Position numbers and translations under genes: made by a program | Shown here: piece after piece, positions 1-11,692 of the stretch | How positions within the stretch are numbered: the stretch's first letter is position 1 | Layout of the letters: the number at the start of each line of letters is the position of its first letter | Virus record (IMG/VR): IMGVR_UViG_3300020198_001494 | Location: 1 to 64,000 of that record | Length of the DNA stretch: 64,000 nt | DNA from: a virus | Direction: 5' to 3' (one strand) | Notes under the pieces: generated by a model | What the model was told of the DNA's origin: nothing | The model's input: only the letters and a program-made list of their open reading frames with translations | Databases searched by the model: none

Positions 1-1543
1 ACTTAAAATCAAATGGCAATCCGGGTGTTGTATTACTAAATGATATCAAATCAGTTAAAGATTTTCCTCCCTCACCAGATATCAAATTTATATTGTTATT
101 ATCTCCACTAATGGCTAGCTCTAGTGGACCACCTTTTGTTTCACCGACATATTCTATTTTAAAACTTATATCTTCATGTATATAGTAAGCATTCTTTAAT
201 CCACTTATCTTTAGTCCTCTTAATATTAAGCCTTCGTATGATTTAGATTTTATCTCTAATTTTTTTACTATTTTTGTATCTTTATTTGTAGTATAATTTC
301 CAGGTGGACTAAAAGTTATAGTAACATTATTTCTATCTTTTTCTCTATATTTATATAATACTTTTACACTTCCACCACTACTAGGTATTTCATTTGTAGG
401 TACATCCCTTCTAACTATACCTAATCGAGTAACGTCTGATATAGAAGTAACAATATCATAATCCTCTTTTAATGTATAAGTAATACTACCATCTAAACTT
501 TTTACTAATATACTATTTAATTCTATTTCTGTTTTTAACAGTAATTTTCTACTAGTGTCCGACAGTGTCACAATTTCTTCAAAATCTTCTATGTCATTTA
601 AGTCGTACTTCAACACTTTTAAAGTAAACCCATAAGTACCGGGTTTACCGGGTGGCGGATCAGATTTTATTTTATCATCTCTAGATACAGAAACTAAATT
701 TGGCTTATCTACAACAAAACTTGGCCACCCTTCCTCTTTTTGTTCTAAATTAGGATTACCATCATCGCCTAAATACTGTAATTTCAAAGAAGGCGACTCA
801 CCATCTTTTATTAGATTAAATGACTGATCAATATAATTTTTTTCATTAATAGTTACACCAGCGAATTCTACTAAAGATAAAAATGCTGGTTTTTGTCGTA
901 CATTTATTTCTAAATCACTAGACTTTACGGAAGGTTGACCTGATTTATAGGCATAAAGAGTATAAGAACCCTCTTCTGATATATTAATTTTATTATTATC
1001 TTTAACGAACCAACCAGTAACATCAGTAACATCAGTAACATCAGTAACATCATTAGTCCGTTTAGTCAACTTAAATATAACTGGATCATCTTTTAGACTG
1101 CCATCTGAATATAAAACTTTAGCACTGATACCTATAGTAGATCCTAAAGAAAAATCTTTAATTGATGCTTCATCAAGTATAACTACACCAACCGATCTAG
1201 CTTTATTTATAGTTACAGTAAAATTTTTAGACTCTAATGATATAGCCCCTTTTTTAACTTCAACTATTATTAATATCTGACTGGGATTACCTACATAATC
1301 TCCAGATAAGCTGAGAATAAACTTACCTCGACGTGAGTCCTCTTCTAGAACAGTAACCTCAGATACACTAAGATTAGAGTTATCTTGACCTACACTAACT
1401 GTAGTAGTGTACCCCCGAGTTTTTAAATCTACATATACTCCTTCAGTTGTTTTTATTGCAAATTCTATACTTTTCTGTTCACCAGCATAAATACTAATAT
1501 CGGTTACACCGCCTGGTCCTATACTTATTTTCTTTTCGTGCAT
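1..1543 (-). CDS. Ig-like virion surface protein, partial (C-terminus off window)
   Basis: An open minus-strand frame starts at ATG 1543 (MHEKKISIGPGG) and runs without a stop through position 1, so about 514 residues are visible and the C-terminus is missing. The sequence is beta-rich, with Ser/Thr/Asp/Asn-rich strands and repeated phrases such as VLYSDGSLKDDP. The same 'YSDG' phrase is common in the 3380-residue neighbour, which suggests shared bacterial Ig-like (BIG2-type) domains. No catalytic motif was seen. The gene begins 6 bases after the stop of the giant Ig/NHL gene, so the two are probably co-transcribed and co-assembled. A role as a distal tail fibre or adhesin is inferred from the domain type and from the position downstream of hub and spike. 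A Thr-Asp-Val microrepeat lies near residue 165-175. Confidence 0.7.
   Translation of the reverse strand, partial: MHEKKISIGPGGVTDISIYAGEQKSIEFAIKTTEGVYVDLKTRGYTTTVSVGQDNSNLSVSEVTVLEEDSRRGKFILSLSGDYVGNPSQILIIVEVKKGAISLESKNFTVTINKARSVGVVILDEASIKDFSLGSTIGISAKVLYSDGSLKDDPVIFKLTKRTNDVTDVTDVTDVTGWFVKDNNKINISEEGSYTLYAYKSGQPSVKSSDLEINVRQKPAFLSLVEFAGVTINEKNYIDQSFNLIKDGESPSLKLQYLGDDGNPNLEQKEEGWPSFVVDKPNLVSVSRDDKIKSDPPPGKPGTYGFTLKVLKYDLNDIEDFEEIVTLSDTSRKLLLKTEIELNSILVKSLDGSITYTLKEDYDIVTSISDVTRLGIVRRDVPTNEIPSSGGSVKVLYKYREKDRNNVTITFSPPGNYTTNKDTKIVKKLEIKSKSYEGLILRGLKISGLKNAYYIHEDISFKIEYVGETKGGPLELAISGDNNNINLISGEGGKSLTDLISFSNTTPGLPFDFK
1021..1053. repeat. 9-bp microsatellite coding (Thr-Asp-Val)n
   Basis: Three perfect copies of catcagtaa (1021-1047) are followed by a partial fourth. 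On the minus strand they encode Thr-Asp-Val repeats inside the Ig-like protein. The unit is a multiple of three, so changes in copy number keep the frame. Confidence 0.85.
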
Positions 1544-1549
1544 ATAAAT

Positions 1550-4500
1550 CTATTCCACATAAAAATCTATTCCACCATAACCAGAAGTAATAGATACATG
1601 AAAATTAGCGGATTTATTAATATCTTTAATAGATACTGCCCTAACTATACCAGACTTACCGCTGTTTACCCCCTCAATTAAATTTCCTTGAATTCTAACG
1701 AGACTTTCATTACTTTCATTACTTTTATCAAAAAAAACAAAAGAGTTTATTGTACCGTCAGAATAATAAACATTAGCCCCCAATTCTAAAGTGGCACGAG
1801 AATCTAATGATATAGGATTTGTCGTAGAGCTTTCAATAGATGGCTTAACTTTTATTACCTTAGCTGACCCTTTCGGCCATATTTTACAGACTAAATCGTA
1901 TTTTTTACTTAGATCATCTTTTACAAATATTTCTATATTGACTGTTTCAGGATCAGTAGAAATAGTCATACTTTCATCTATAGTAATATTACCCCCAGAT
2001 ATTTTTATCTTATTTTTATCATATCTATAATCATAGTCTATATTATATTCACTGCCTATAAGCTCTATTAAATTAGTACCAGTTGAATTATTTGAGTATA
2101 AAGCTTTAATATCTATAGGAAGTGTAGAACCAATATCTATCTCTAAGGTATTACTAACTATAAACTCTGATGTAACTGATATAGATTTTGGCCATAACTT
2201 AATATTTACAGGAACATCTAAGTATGGATTTGTTTTACCTGTTTGAGTCAATTTTATATTAGTAACTGTATTTTTAAATTTTGCTCTAAACACAATGTTT
2301 CTTTTAGTAGGATCAACGGAATTGTACTCAGGGCCGGATAGAAATTCTTCTGAAACACTTGCTGCCACATCACCAGACATACTACCATCACTCAAATAAG
2401 TTTTAGCTACTATATCAAATTGTTCATTTGTTTTTGTTACAACGTACTTCGGATTTTGTTCTATATCTATCATATAAGCCTTTTTAGTGTTTCTAGGTAA
2501 TATTTTAACGTTATATACACCGAAAACATTTGTGTCCTTTTCATAAAAGAACCACAATTTTGCTGTATCATCCTCTACATTTATATCTACAATAATATCC
2601 TTTTTTAGATCACTAATTTTACTGCCCATAACAATTACATTATTATCAGCTTTTACTGAACATTTAACTCCTGACATACCTGGGACATATCCAAGATCTT
2701 CCTCTACTGGGAGTACCTTATAGTCATCACTGAGTTTTATTCTAGTCATTTTAACTTTATTAGAGTCATTTTTAAACCCATAAATTATATTATTACCATA
2801 ATATACAAAACTATCTACTTCTATATACTTAACAGTATTGTTAACGCTATATGACATTTTTATAAAACTATCTGTATTATTATCCAATTCGGATATATTT
2901 TTATAAATAGCTAAAACATTTTTACCATTTACTTGTACTAATCCAAACAAATCATCGTTGTTACTTTTAACCACATTAGTTATTGCTTTATCAGTTTTCC
3001 CAAATGGAAATACTGCTTGTGTGTTTATACTAAATAAACAAAACCTGGTATTATTAGTACCATTTACATAAGATAATAATAAAGTCTGACTATCATAATT
3101 AGATATAGATACAATTTTATTAAACTCTACTTGAGGATATAAAACTGAAACTTTATTAATAGAATTAAATTTTATATCAAATATATCAATTTTACTATCA
3201 TCTTTAGTTATCATGTAAAATTTATTTGAGTTAAAAACACCCTCTAAATATTTTCTACCATCTGTGGGAACAAATGGAATTTTATAAAAATCTACAATAC
3301 TAAAATAAATTTCAGGATTGCTAGTATCTGTAAAACTAAATAAACCTATACCTGAGGCATATACTGTAGTAGAAAATTTTTGGTCTGAAATATTTGTACC
3401 AGGATTACTTGTTTCTAAATTAAAACAAAAATCTGGCTCTATCTTAAATTTACCACCCAAATCTGTAACTTTAACATTAGATGATGATTTAATAGTATCA
3501 TTTTTTATTAAATCAGCTAAAGCTACTATCACCTTCCCATAATAATCTCTCACTACAGGTATTAAATCTGAAAAAGTACTTCCTACATCCAATTCCAACA
3601 ATCTTGGATCAAAGCTTATATATTTTGGTTCTTCATTCTGAACTAATACCTCAGCTTTCGCAGTAGACGATGGAATACGTACACTAGCACTAGCGGTTAT
3701 CTTAGCTTCTCCAATACCTAAAGGTATTACAAAAACACCAGTACTACGGTCTATACTTATAGTAGGAGTAGTATTCTCCGACATAGTAGGAGATGTGCTT
3801 GACCATGTGACAGGACCGGCTATCCCCCTTCCATTACGTATCACTGCCCCATCACTATAAGCCACTGTAGCAACAAGTTCAGTTAGGCGTTTAGTTACTA
3901 GATCTATAATACCAGATCCAGTATCATCATCTATAAAAACATAAAATACAGAAAGACCAGATGTCACCCCAACTGGAAAAATAGCCTTAACAGAATTATC
4001 GTGCTTAGCGGCATAAGTTATTTCGGTATCTGATGAACTTAAACTTATTCCTTTTATTTTTCCAGTATTATCTGCCAATAAATTAATACTAGATATATTT
4101 AACACATCCACGGCGGAATCTATATAATCTGAATCAGTGCTTAAAAATTTAGAATAAAAAACCTCAAAGGTAGCGTATAAAGTAACTCCTGGATTTATTT
4201 CTCTTCTTTCAAAATTTCCTGTGTCTAGTTTAGGTATACCCCTAATTTTTAGATCCTTAACAAAAATTATATCAAAATTAATTATACAAGCAGTAGCCTC
4301 AGGGTAATCCTTAGAATATATAATAGATTTTACTCTCTTACTTATAAGAGGATTTGGGGCCGATACATTATTTATTTTAAACCAATCCTTTCCCAAAACT
4401 GTATCTTCAGTAGTTTTATCAAAGGACAAATATTTTGGAATTTTAGTTTCTTTATAGGAATAAGAAACATTTATAGCATCAGAGGAATTTATCCCAATAG

Positions 4501-7500
4501 ATGTATTTTTATCTTTTGATAAAGTTATAATGCTCCCGTCAATTGATAAACCAGCTAAGACATAATCTTTTTCTTTAGTAGTATTAGTTACTTTATTTAT
4601 ATTAAGTCCTTCTAATGTTGAAATTCTATCTAATTTCAATTTATATAAATTAACGTCAAAAACTTTAGCTGTTTCAATTTTAGGGGGTTTTCTTTCAGTA
4701 CTACCTGCATCAGATGTTGTTATATCTTTACTATCTTCATCAACGTATATTATCTCTATTTTACTAAAATCAGCTACAGTATCAAAACTCCCGTTTGATT
4801 TTTGAATGCTAAGCGATGGTTTATACTTATCTTTTTGCCTTAACGTTACTTTATCATCAATAGACGTAACCTGAAATGGTACTATATTAGGAGTTGTACT
4901 TATTATAATTGTTATAGTCTTATCTAAAATTAACGATTTAGCGGTTATTGTGCTTGTGCCCTCTTTTATGCCTAACATGGTACCGCTAGAATCTATAGTA
5001 ACAACTGTCGTATCTGAACTTGTAAATGTAATATACTCTCTATCTTGAATTCTATCTATATTATCTTCATAGCTTCCATAATCATGATATATACTAATTG
5101 GTACGTTTACCCCAATAGTAAGCGGTATTGAATTACTGTTATATCTACTTACTAGATCGGTACCGTCAGGATAAGTAACAATCTGTAAAGTAGTTTGTAT
5201 ATTTTCTGGTAAAACTTTTGCTGTTAATGTTGCCTTACCTTTTAATGCAGTTGCAGATATTTTGTTTTTACTAGTAATATCCTGTATAATAATTTGTGAA
5301 TTATTTGGATTTGTAATAATAAAATCTACTCCAATTCCTGTATCTACTGATGAATCATCATTATAGAATATAGTAGGTATATATGTTACTGCCGTATTTG
5401 TTTTTTGGAAACCTACTAATTTCTCTACCCTTTGCTCAATTGGTGTACTAGAATCACCGGATAAGAATTTTATACTTTCAATTATTTTAGATATCCCTTC
5501 TAAATCTAATCTAGAAGTAAAATGTCTAAACCCATCCACATCTATTATAGCTTTTATAAAAAATTTCTCTGTTTTTAAAACTTTAAGTTTAAAGGTATGT
5601 GGAGTGTCCTCAACAACTACAGCTACTTCTGGATCAGATGTTTCAAATTTTATATTAGGGTATAAATCTTTAGAAATTTCCCCATGTTTAGTCAGTACTT
5701 TAATATTTATATCTACCTTATAATTTCCAGTAGGATCTGCTACAATTCTTTGTCTTGCTATACTAATTTCTATCCCAGTATACACAACATTAACTGTTAC
5801 AGGTAATGTTTTAGTTATATTATCCATATTCAAAGTGAGAGTAACCGGAGTATCTTTTAGGGATGGCAATAAAGAATAGATATTAGGGCCTTGCCCGACA
5901 GCCATAGTATCATTACTACTAGACCACAAACCACCGGCTAAACTAGTAACAGCAGTACTATCTACAGCATTTATAATTATCTTTCTTATAATATTATTTA
6001 CTGAATCAGAAACGTAAAGTGAACTACCGTCTTTAGAAATTACAATACCACGAGGGTAAGAAAACTTAGACTCCTCTTTCTTACCATTTATAAACCCATT
6101 TCCATTACCAGCAAAATTAGATAATACATTACTAGAGGACATTTTTCTAATAACACAATTATTAGTATCAGATATATAAAGTATACCAGTGCTTGATATC
6201 ACTAAATCATTTATGTTATAAAAACTGTAATTATCAGGTATCTCAAATAAATTACCGCCAAATGTATATGTCAAAATAGTTACATTTCCACTAACATCTA
6301 TTTTCTTTATATTATTACTTCCGGCATCAGCTACATACATCAAATCAGAATTACTTATAGTTAATCCCACTGGATACATAAACTTAGCAGATGATCCAAC
6401 GCCTGCTAAATTACCTGGCTCTGAAGATCCTGCAAAATCTGATATATTAGATACAGAACCAGACAGAAAAGATATTTTTCTTATCTTATAGTTATAGCTA
6501 TCTGCTACATATAAATTACCTAAGCTATCAAATGCTAAACCTCTTGGGTTATTAAAAATACCTTTAGGATCTAAACTATCAATTTGAGTAGTTACTATAT
6601 TACTAGAACCCTGTAATCCATTTCCTAAAATAGTAGTTACGTTACCATTAATATCTATTTCTCTTATTGCGTGATTTCCTGTGTCTGATACGTAAATTTT
6701 ATTATCTTTTACTACTACTCCTTCTGGCTTATTAAATTCTGCTAATATACTATTACCGTCTTTTAATCCTGCTGTACCGCTTCCTGCAACAGTAGTTACT
6801 AAACCAGCTACAGTTATCTTTCTTATGACATTATTATCTGTATCACAAACAATTAAATTACCATCAACATCAATTGCTAAGCCAGTAGGGTTTTTAAAAA
6901 TAGCTTTTATTCCAGATGATGAATCTAAATACCCCTCATTTTTTAGAGGATTGTGAGTACCATCCGTATACCACACCTCACTAAACCAAATATCACTAGA
7001 TAAAGACTCTGTAGACGATTTTTCATTTAAAGTTAAGTAAACGGGAAGTTTAACTCCTGAAATTTCTTTAAAAGTGGGTGGAAGTATGTCTACGTATAAA
7101 ATTAAAACCTTGGAAGTATCTTGTTTTGAGGATACAACCAATCTTGTTGGGCTCTCTGTAACTTGTGTGCCACATATTACAGCGCCGTCTCCTAAAATTT
7201 CTACTAAGGGGGGGTTATTTGGATCAGTTACTAAAAACCTTTTGTCCCTTGTACCGTCTGTATACACAACATCTACATCAAGCGGTATATATTTATCTTG
7301 GCTTATTTTAATTTTATCATATTGAGAAGACCCAATAGTAACCTTATCAGTAACATTCAATACTTCTAAATGATCTACCGGAACTAATATACTAAAATCT
7401 AAATATTTTATAACACTTGAATTTTTCTTAGATCTAATAAAAATGGGTACTAACTGTGGCTTATTAAATGTAACAGAAAAATTATTTATAGTAGATTTTG

Positions 7501-10500
7501 GTAAAGACCCCGTATTTACAATCTCTCCTATAGTAAAATCAGCTATTACCGTTGATGTTGTACTGTTACTAATCCACAATTTGGGATTTAATGTAACAGT
7601 ATCAGAAGGATTACCGCCACCGGCTATATGTAATTTTTCTTTTTCAATATCTATTACAGAACGTCCTTTAGTAACATTTACAGTCATAAAAAACGGTAAA
7701 GAGCTTCCTTTAGGCATTATGGTAACTGGAAATTCTAAATAAGTGTCTGGATCTACTCTTGCTGCTATTTTTACTTTAGCTTTAGATTTTGATACGTCTA
7801 CTGAAAACAAAGTTTTCTTGTCACTAGATAAAATATACAACATCTTATCAGCGGTATATGTATAATAATTGTTTTTAGCTAAATTTCCCAATTTTAGTTT
7901 ATTTTTAACTAAAGAGTACTTAGATGAGTCTACACTATCAATAGCTAATTCAAACCCTGACGTTATTATAACAGTGTTACTATTAGTAAGTTTAGCTAAG
8001 TTCCTTCCCGCAGGTTTATTTGGATCTAACCAATAAGAGGCCCCATCCTGGGTAACCCCACAGATACCTCCATCCCCGGATCTATTCATGACGATCCATG
8101 GCTTCTGGTTAGTATTATTAAACGTTAATAAATTAGCTAACGCATAGTCTAACGTATTATCTGCTACCTTTACTTTACTCTTAAGAGAAATTCTAGATAG
8201 TCCTGTATCTCTTGATATATACAAATAATTATCAAAGAACACACCAGAAAGTATTCTACCATTAACCGTCCCCCACTTAACGAAACTTTCCTGATCATTT
8301 AACTTATAAAGCTCTGTTTTAGCGTTAGTAGAATTTCCTATATGTTTATAAAGGATTACTTTATCTGAACTAATACCAATTATACCACTGATACTTAAGG
8401 GAGCATTTTTAAATAATTTAAAATTATTTTCTGTAATCCTCATTACATCTGTTATAATAGTGCCTATATAGCCGTAAACTCCACCGTCCTGATCTGCTGA
8501 TATTCCTTGTAGCTCAAAAGCACTTATAAACATCTTAGACATAGTGGCTGCAATTTTAGCTATAATTGTTTTATTAGTGCCTGTAGTATCTAAAATTAAC
8601 ATGTCTTCAGATACATTACTAAACACTACATCAGTATTTTTAGTGCCATCTTTAAATAAAACTTCACTATTAATAGTAAAAGTAGAGTCTACATCAAGGT
8701 AAAGATCTTGTTCTAGTGGATTCCATGGTATATCTTTAACTGATATACTAAGAGGGCCATCTACCTCAACAGGAATATATTTTACTAAATCCTGATTATA
8801 TTTAGCGATAACCTTTAAATCTACTATACCAGACCTGCCGGGTATTAATAGTCCATTAGATCCAACACTAACTATTCTAGTATCACCGGAAACCCAAGAT
8901 ACATTACTATCATCCCCAACGACATTTGAAGATCTAGTACCATCAGTATTAATTACAACTAGCCTAATATCAAATTTCTTACTTGATAAAGTACCATATT
9001 TTATTGGTAAACTATCTAAATTTTGTAGTACTGATAATGAAACTGGAATAGGGTTAGATAAACTTAATGTCAATATAACTTTAACTTTTGATATTATATT
9101 TGTATCATCCCAAGATGTAGCAGTTATCTCTGCTTCTGGAACGCTGTTCTCTGGATAATCAAGAACATTAAAATTTGCTGTAACATCAACACTTCCATCA
9201 CTGTTTACACTTATAGGAAACTTTTCCGGATCACTAGATACCCAATATACTTTTGAATCAGATTGACCAATAGTATACGTAACGGATGCGTGTAATTTTA
9301 TTGTAGACCAACCTGTGGTTTGGTTATATACAATGGGTATACCTGATGCAACACGTTCCGATATAGTAATAGAAACTGGCGCTCTTATTGGTATTACTTT
9401 TACATTCAAATCATAAGTTATAATGTTACCTATGGTATTTTTAGACCTAAATGTTATTTTAGTATCACCGACACTTTTTGCAGTTATTCTTTGATTTGTA
9501 AAATCTATAATCTGGCTATTAGATCCTAAAGTATAGTCAAAATCAGTGTTTAGCCCATCATCATTATATTTAACAAATACTGAAATATCAACAATATCAC
9601 CATTAGTAATAGTTATTTTATCACTAATAACTCTATTTTCTGGCTCTATAACAAAACTTACTGGAAGTGGATTAGTGTCTACTAATAAAGTAGATACTAA
9701 ATTATTTGAATTTAACGGCATTAATGATACAAAACTATACCCCCTCTTTTTTGCCGTTATTACATTACCAGCTATTCCTATAACATAATCACTGTAGCCA
9801 ATAACATCTACCCTACTATCTGTTTGACTATTACTATATAATACAGTAGGGCTAATATCTACTGTACTACCAACCTGCATACTAATATTCTTATTAGGAA
9901 TATTTAAACTTACTGGAACAGCAGAAAATTCAGGCAAAACTTCTGCTGTTAAGTATAAATAAGTAGAATTATCTTTACTGTGTTGTATTTTAAGTATAAC
10001 TTTATTGTTTAAAGGATCCCAATTAGCTATTTTTTCTACTACAGCATCTAGTAAGCTAACTGGTAAAGATAGCGGTTTAACTGTTTCTACGCCACGGGGC
10101 GGTGTTGGAGGATCACTTGTTTCAGGGCTTTGTATTGGTGGGGTAGGAATCACAACAGACCCAATAGAACTTTCAACATTTTCACTGTTTGGTACAGATT
10201 TAAGAATCATGTATATATCTGGTACAGAAAATGCATTATATATATAATATCCATCAGATATATTACCTAAATTTTTAATAACCTTAGATCCGTTTGTGCC
10301 AAAATCTATTCTATTTGCTTTTACTTTTCCACTATTGTTTTTAAACAAATAGAGACTTCCTTCATAATATACTGCTGCATCTGCTGAAATATTACTATCA
10401 ATCTCTGTAGAAACTCTGGATTTGTATTCAAACACTTTTCCAGATTGATTTATCAAATATAGTGTATTAGATGAACCAATAGTCATATATTTAACTGAAT

Positions 10501-11692
10501 GGTTAACGGTAACATCAGATCTAATACTGCCACTTAATTGAAACTCATGTGGACTAAGTATAAAAATATTTGATGTAACACCCCTAGTAGAAAGATATAA
10601 AATATTATCTTTTCCAATAGTCATCCCGGTTAAACGATCTGACAGTATTTTAATATTTACCACACCTATTGAAAGATCATCTGGGTATATATAAAATATT
10701 CTTGTTGTTTCCCCAACCATACTAGAAAAATAGATCCTATCTGGAGGTAAAGAAGCCATGAACTGTATTTGATTAGAATGTTCGTATAATAAATCTAATC
10801 CACCTGACAATGAATATCTGTAAATATTTTTACCTACAGAAACATACAGTTGGCCGTTTATATCTACAATAGAGGTAACGTTTTCTGGTAAATTGTGTGG
10901 ATGATAAACTATATTAGAAGCCGATATAGCGTTTATCGTATTATTTGTAACAGATATAAGATTAGTATCATTAGATATAACACTAACTTTATCTGTGTAA
11001 TCGTCTGTCCATTTAGCTGTAGCATCTAAAAATAAAGAAGATCCAACATCTATTTTTATATTATTACCAGAATCATGATCAAAAGATAAAGTATCATTTT
11101 CTGATTTTTTTATTTTAACACTAATACTTTCTGGTCCTATTACTCTAACCTTATATGTCCAAGATAGATCTGGCAAATTTTTATATTTTACAGCTATCTC
11201 TGATAACCCGTGATGTAAACCAGAAATTTTCTTTACTAATCTATTTAAACTCTGATCTATTAAATCTTCCCCTTTTACTAACCAGCCATCTATATCAAAT
11301 GTAAAATTAGAATACTCACTGTCAAAATGACCATCACTATAAATAATTACCGGATTAAGTATAATATTACTATCATTAACCAAATTTACAGTTTTTGTTT
11401 CAAATGGTCCAAAATTCTCTAACTTTATGTAGGAGGGAAATCTACTAGAACTTACAACTTTTACATTTATATCATCTAAAACATCGCCACTAACTGAACT
11501 TTTAGCTGATATAATTACCCTACCTGGCTCTTTAATGGTTAGTAAACCGCTGCTGTCAACTGATACAACATCAGAATTACTACTAATCCAGTTTAATGTC
11601 TCGGACCCTCCTGGTACAAAGTCAGTTTGTAATTGAAATGTAAATGAACTAGATCTGTTATTTAAAATTAAGGATTGTGGGTAAATTTTCAC
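1550..11692 (-). CDS. giant multidomain Ig-like / NHL-propeller virion protein
   Basis: This 3380-residue protein starts at GTG (MKIYPQS) and is the largest in the window. It is built from many BIG2-like Ig modules with recurring signatures such as 'GLLTIKEPGRVIISAKS', 'YTDGT' and 'SSDTTVVTIDSSGTM'. An NHL-repeat beta-propeller lies at about residues 1590-1920, shown by repeated units like NPTGLAIDVDGNLIVCD, VYVSD/LYVADS and NNVIRKI. Three further insertions, at about 255-510, 1055-1300 and 2810-3010, have the short-strand pattern of propeller domains but lack a clear family signature. No signal peptide or membrane segment was seen, which fits a cytoplasmically assembled phage part. It follows the hub and spike genes, so it is probably a long tail fibre or surface adhesin that binds carbohydrate or protein. 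That role is inference; the Ig and NHL folds are read from the sequence. Confidence 0.75.
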   Translation of the reverse strand: MKIYPQSLILNNRSSSFTFQLQTDFVPGGSETLNWISSNSDVVSVDSSGLLTIKEPGRVIISAKSSVSGDVLDDINVKVVSSSRFPSYIKLENFGPFETKTVNLVNDSNIILNPVIIYSDGHFDSEYSNFTFDIDGWLVKGEDLIDQSLNRLVKKISGLHHGLSEIAVKYKNLPDLSWTYKVRVIGPESISVKIKKSENDTLSFDHDSGNNIKIDVGSSLFLDATAKWTDDYTDKVSVISNDTNLISVTNNTINAISASNIVYHPHNLPENVTSIVDINGQLYVSVGKNIYRYSLSGGLDLLYEHSNQIQFMASLPPDRIYFSSMVGETTRIFYIYPDDLSIGVVNIKILSDRLTGMTIGKDNILYLSTRGVTSNIFILSPHEFQLSGSIRSDVTVNHSVKYMTIGSSNTLYLINQSGKVFEYKSRVSTEIDSNISADAAVYYEGSLYLFKNNSGKVKANRIDFGTNGSKVIKNLGNISDGYYIYNAFSVPDIYMILKSVPNSENVESSIGSVVIPTPPIQSPETSDPPTPPRGVETVKPLSLPVSLLDAVVEKIANWDPLNNKVILKIQHSKDNSTYLYLTAEVLPEFSAVPVSLNIPNKNISMQVGSTVDISPTVLYSNSQTDSRVDVIGYSDYVIGIAGNVITAKKRGYSFVSLMPLNSNNLVSTLLVDTNPLPVSFVIEPENRVISDKITITNGDIVDISVFVKYNDDGLNTDFDYTLGSNSQIIDFTNQRITAKSVGDTKITFRSKNTIGNIITYDLNVKVIPIRAPVSITISERVASGIPIVYNQTTGWSTIKLHASVTYTIGQSDSKVYWVSSDPEKFPISVNSDGSVDVTANFNVLDYPENSVPEAEITATSWDDTNIISKVKVILTLSLSNPIPVSLSVLQNLDSLPIKYGTLSSKKFDIRLVVINTDGTRSSNVVGDDSNVSWVSGDTRIVSVGSNGLLIPGRSGIVDLKVIAKYNQDLVKYIPVEVDGPLSISVKDIPWNPLEQDLYLDVDSTFTINSEVLFKDGTKNTDVVFSNVSEDMLILDTTGTNKTIIAKIAATMSKMFISAFELQGISADQDGGVYGYIGTIITDVMRITENNFKLFKNAPLSISGIIGISSDKVILYKHIGNSTNAKTELYKLNDQESFVKWGTVNGRILSGVFFDNYLYISRDTGLSRISLKSKVKVADNTLDYALANLLTFNNTNQKPWIVMNRSGDGGICGVTQDGASYWLDPNKPAGRNLAKLTNSNTVIITSGFELAIDSVDSSKYSLVKNKLKLGNLAKNNYYTYTADKMLYILSSDKKTLFSVDVSKSKAKVKIAARVDPDTYLEFPVTIMPKGSSLPFFMTVNVTKGRSVIDIEKEKLHIAGGGNPSDTVTLNPKLWISNSTTSTVIADFTIGEIVNTGSLPKSTINNFSVTFNKPQLVPIFIRSKKNSSVIKYLDFSILVPVDHLEVLNVTDKVTIGSSQYDKIKISQDKYIPLDVDVVYTDGTRDKRFLVTDPNNPPLVEILGDGAVICGTQVTESPTRLVVSSKQDTSKVLILYVDILPPTFKEISGVKLPVYLTLNEKSSTESLSSDIWFSEVWYTDGTHNPLKNEGYLDSSSGIKAIFKNPTGLAIDVDGNLIVCDTDNNVIRKITVAGLVTTVAGSGTAGLKDGNSILAEFNKPEGVVVKDNKIYVSDTGNHAIREIDINGNVTTILGNGLQGSSNIVTTQIDSLDPKGIFNNPRGLAFDSLGNLYVADSYNYKIRKISFLSGSVSNISDFAGSSEPGNLAGVGSSAKFMYPVGLTISNSDLMYVADAGSNNIKKIDVSGNVTILTYTFGGNLFEIPDNYSFYNINDLVISSTGILYISDTNNCVIRKMSSSNVLSNFAGNGNGFINGKKEESKFSYPRGIVISKDGSSLYVSDSVNNIIRKIIINAVDSTAVTSLAGGLWSSSNDTMAVGQGPNIYSLLPSLKDTPVTLTLNMDNITKTLPVTVNVVYTGIEISIARQRIVADPTGNYKVDINIKVLTKHGEISKDLYPNIKFETSDPEVAVVVEDTPHTFKLKVLKTEKFFIKAIIDVDGFRHFTSRLDLEGISKIIESIKFLSGDSSTPIEQRVEKLVGFQKTNTAVTYIPTIFYNDDSSVDTGIGVDFIITNPNNSQIIIQDITSKNKISATALKGKATLTAKVLPENIQTTLQIVTYPDGTDLVSRYNSNSIPLTIGVNVPISIYHDYGSYEDNIDRIQDREYITFTSSDTTVVTIDSSGTMLGIKEGTSTITAKSLILDKTITIIISTTPNIVPFQVTSIDDKVTLRQKDKYKPSLSIQKSNGSFDTVADFSKIEIIYVDEDSKDITTSDAGSTERKPPKIETAKVFDVNLYKLKLDRISTLEGLNINKVTNTTKEKDYVLAGLSIDGSIITLSKDKNTSIGINSSDAINVSYSYKETKIPKYLSFDKTTEDTVLGKDWFKINNVSAPNPLISKRVKSIIYSKDYPEATACIINFDIIFVKDLKIRGIPKLDTGNFERREINPGVTLYATFEVFYSKFLSTDSDYIDSAVDVLNISSINLLADNTGKIKGISLSSSDTEITYAAKHDNSVKAIFPVGVTSGLSVFYVFIDDDTGSGIIDLVTKRLTELVATVAYSDGAVIRNGRGIAGPVTWSSTSPTMSENTTPTISIDRSTGVFVIPLGIGEAKITASASVRIPSSTAKAEVLVQNEEPKYISFDPRLLELDVGSTFSDLIPVVRDYYGKVIVALADLIKNDTIKSSSNVKVTDLGGKFKIEPDFCFNLETSNPGTNISDQKFSTTVYASGIGLFSFTDTSNPEIYFSIVDFYKIPFVPTDGRKYLEGVFNSNKFYMITKDDSKIDIFDIKFNSINKVSVLYPQVEFNKIVSISNYDSQTLLLSYVNGTNNTRFCLFSINTQAVFPFGKTDKAITNVVKSNNDDLFGLVQVNGKNVLAIYKNISELDNNTDSFIKMSYSVNNTVKYIEVDSFVYYGNNIIYGFKNDSNKVKMTRIKLSDDYKVLPVEEDLGYVPGMSGVKCSVKADNNVIVMGSKISDLKKDIIVDINVEDDTAKLWFFYEKDTNVFGVYNVKILPRNTKKAYMIDIEQNPKYVVTKTNEQFDIVAKTYLSDGSMSGDVAASVSEEFLSGPEYNSVDPTKRNIVFRAKFKNTVTNIKLTQTGKTNPYLDVPVNIKLWPKSISVTSEFIVSNTLEIDIGSTLPIDIKALYSNNSTGTNLIELIGSEYNIDYDYRYDKNKIKISGGNITIDESMTISTDPETVNIEIFVKDDLSKKYDLVCKIWPKGSAKVIKVKPSIESSTTNPISLDSRATLELGANVYYSDGTINSFVFFDKSNESNESLVRIQGNLIEGVNSGKSGIVRAVSIKDINKSANFHVSITSGYGGIDFYVE

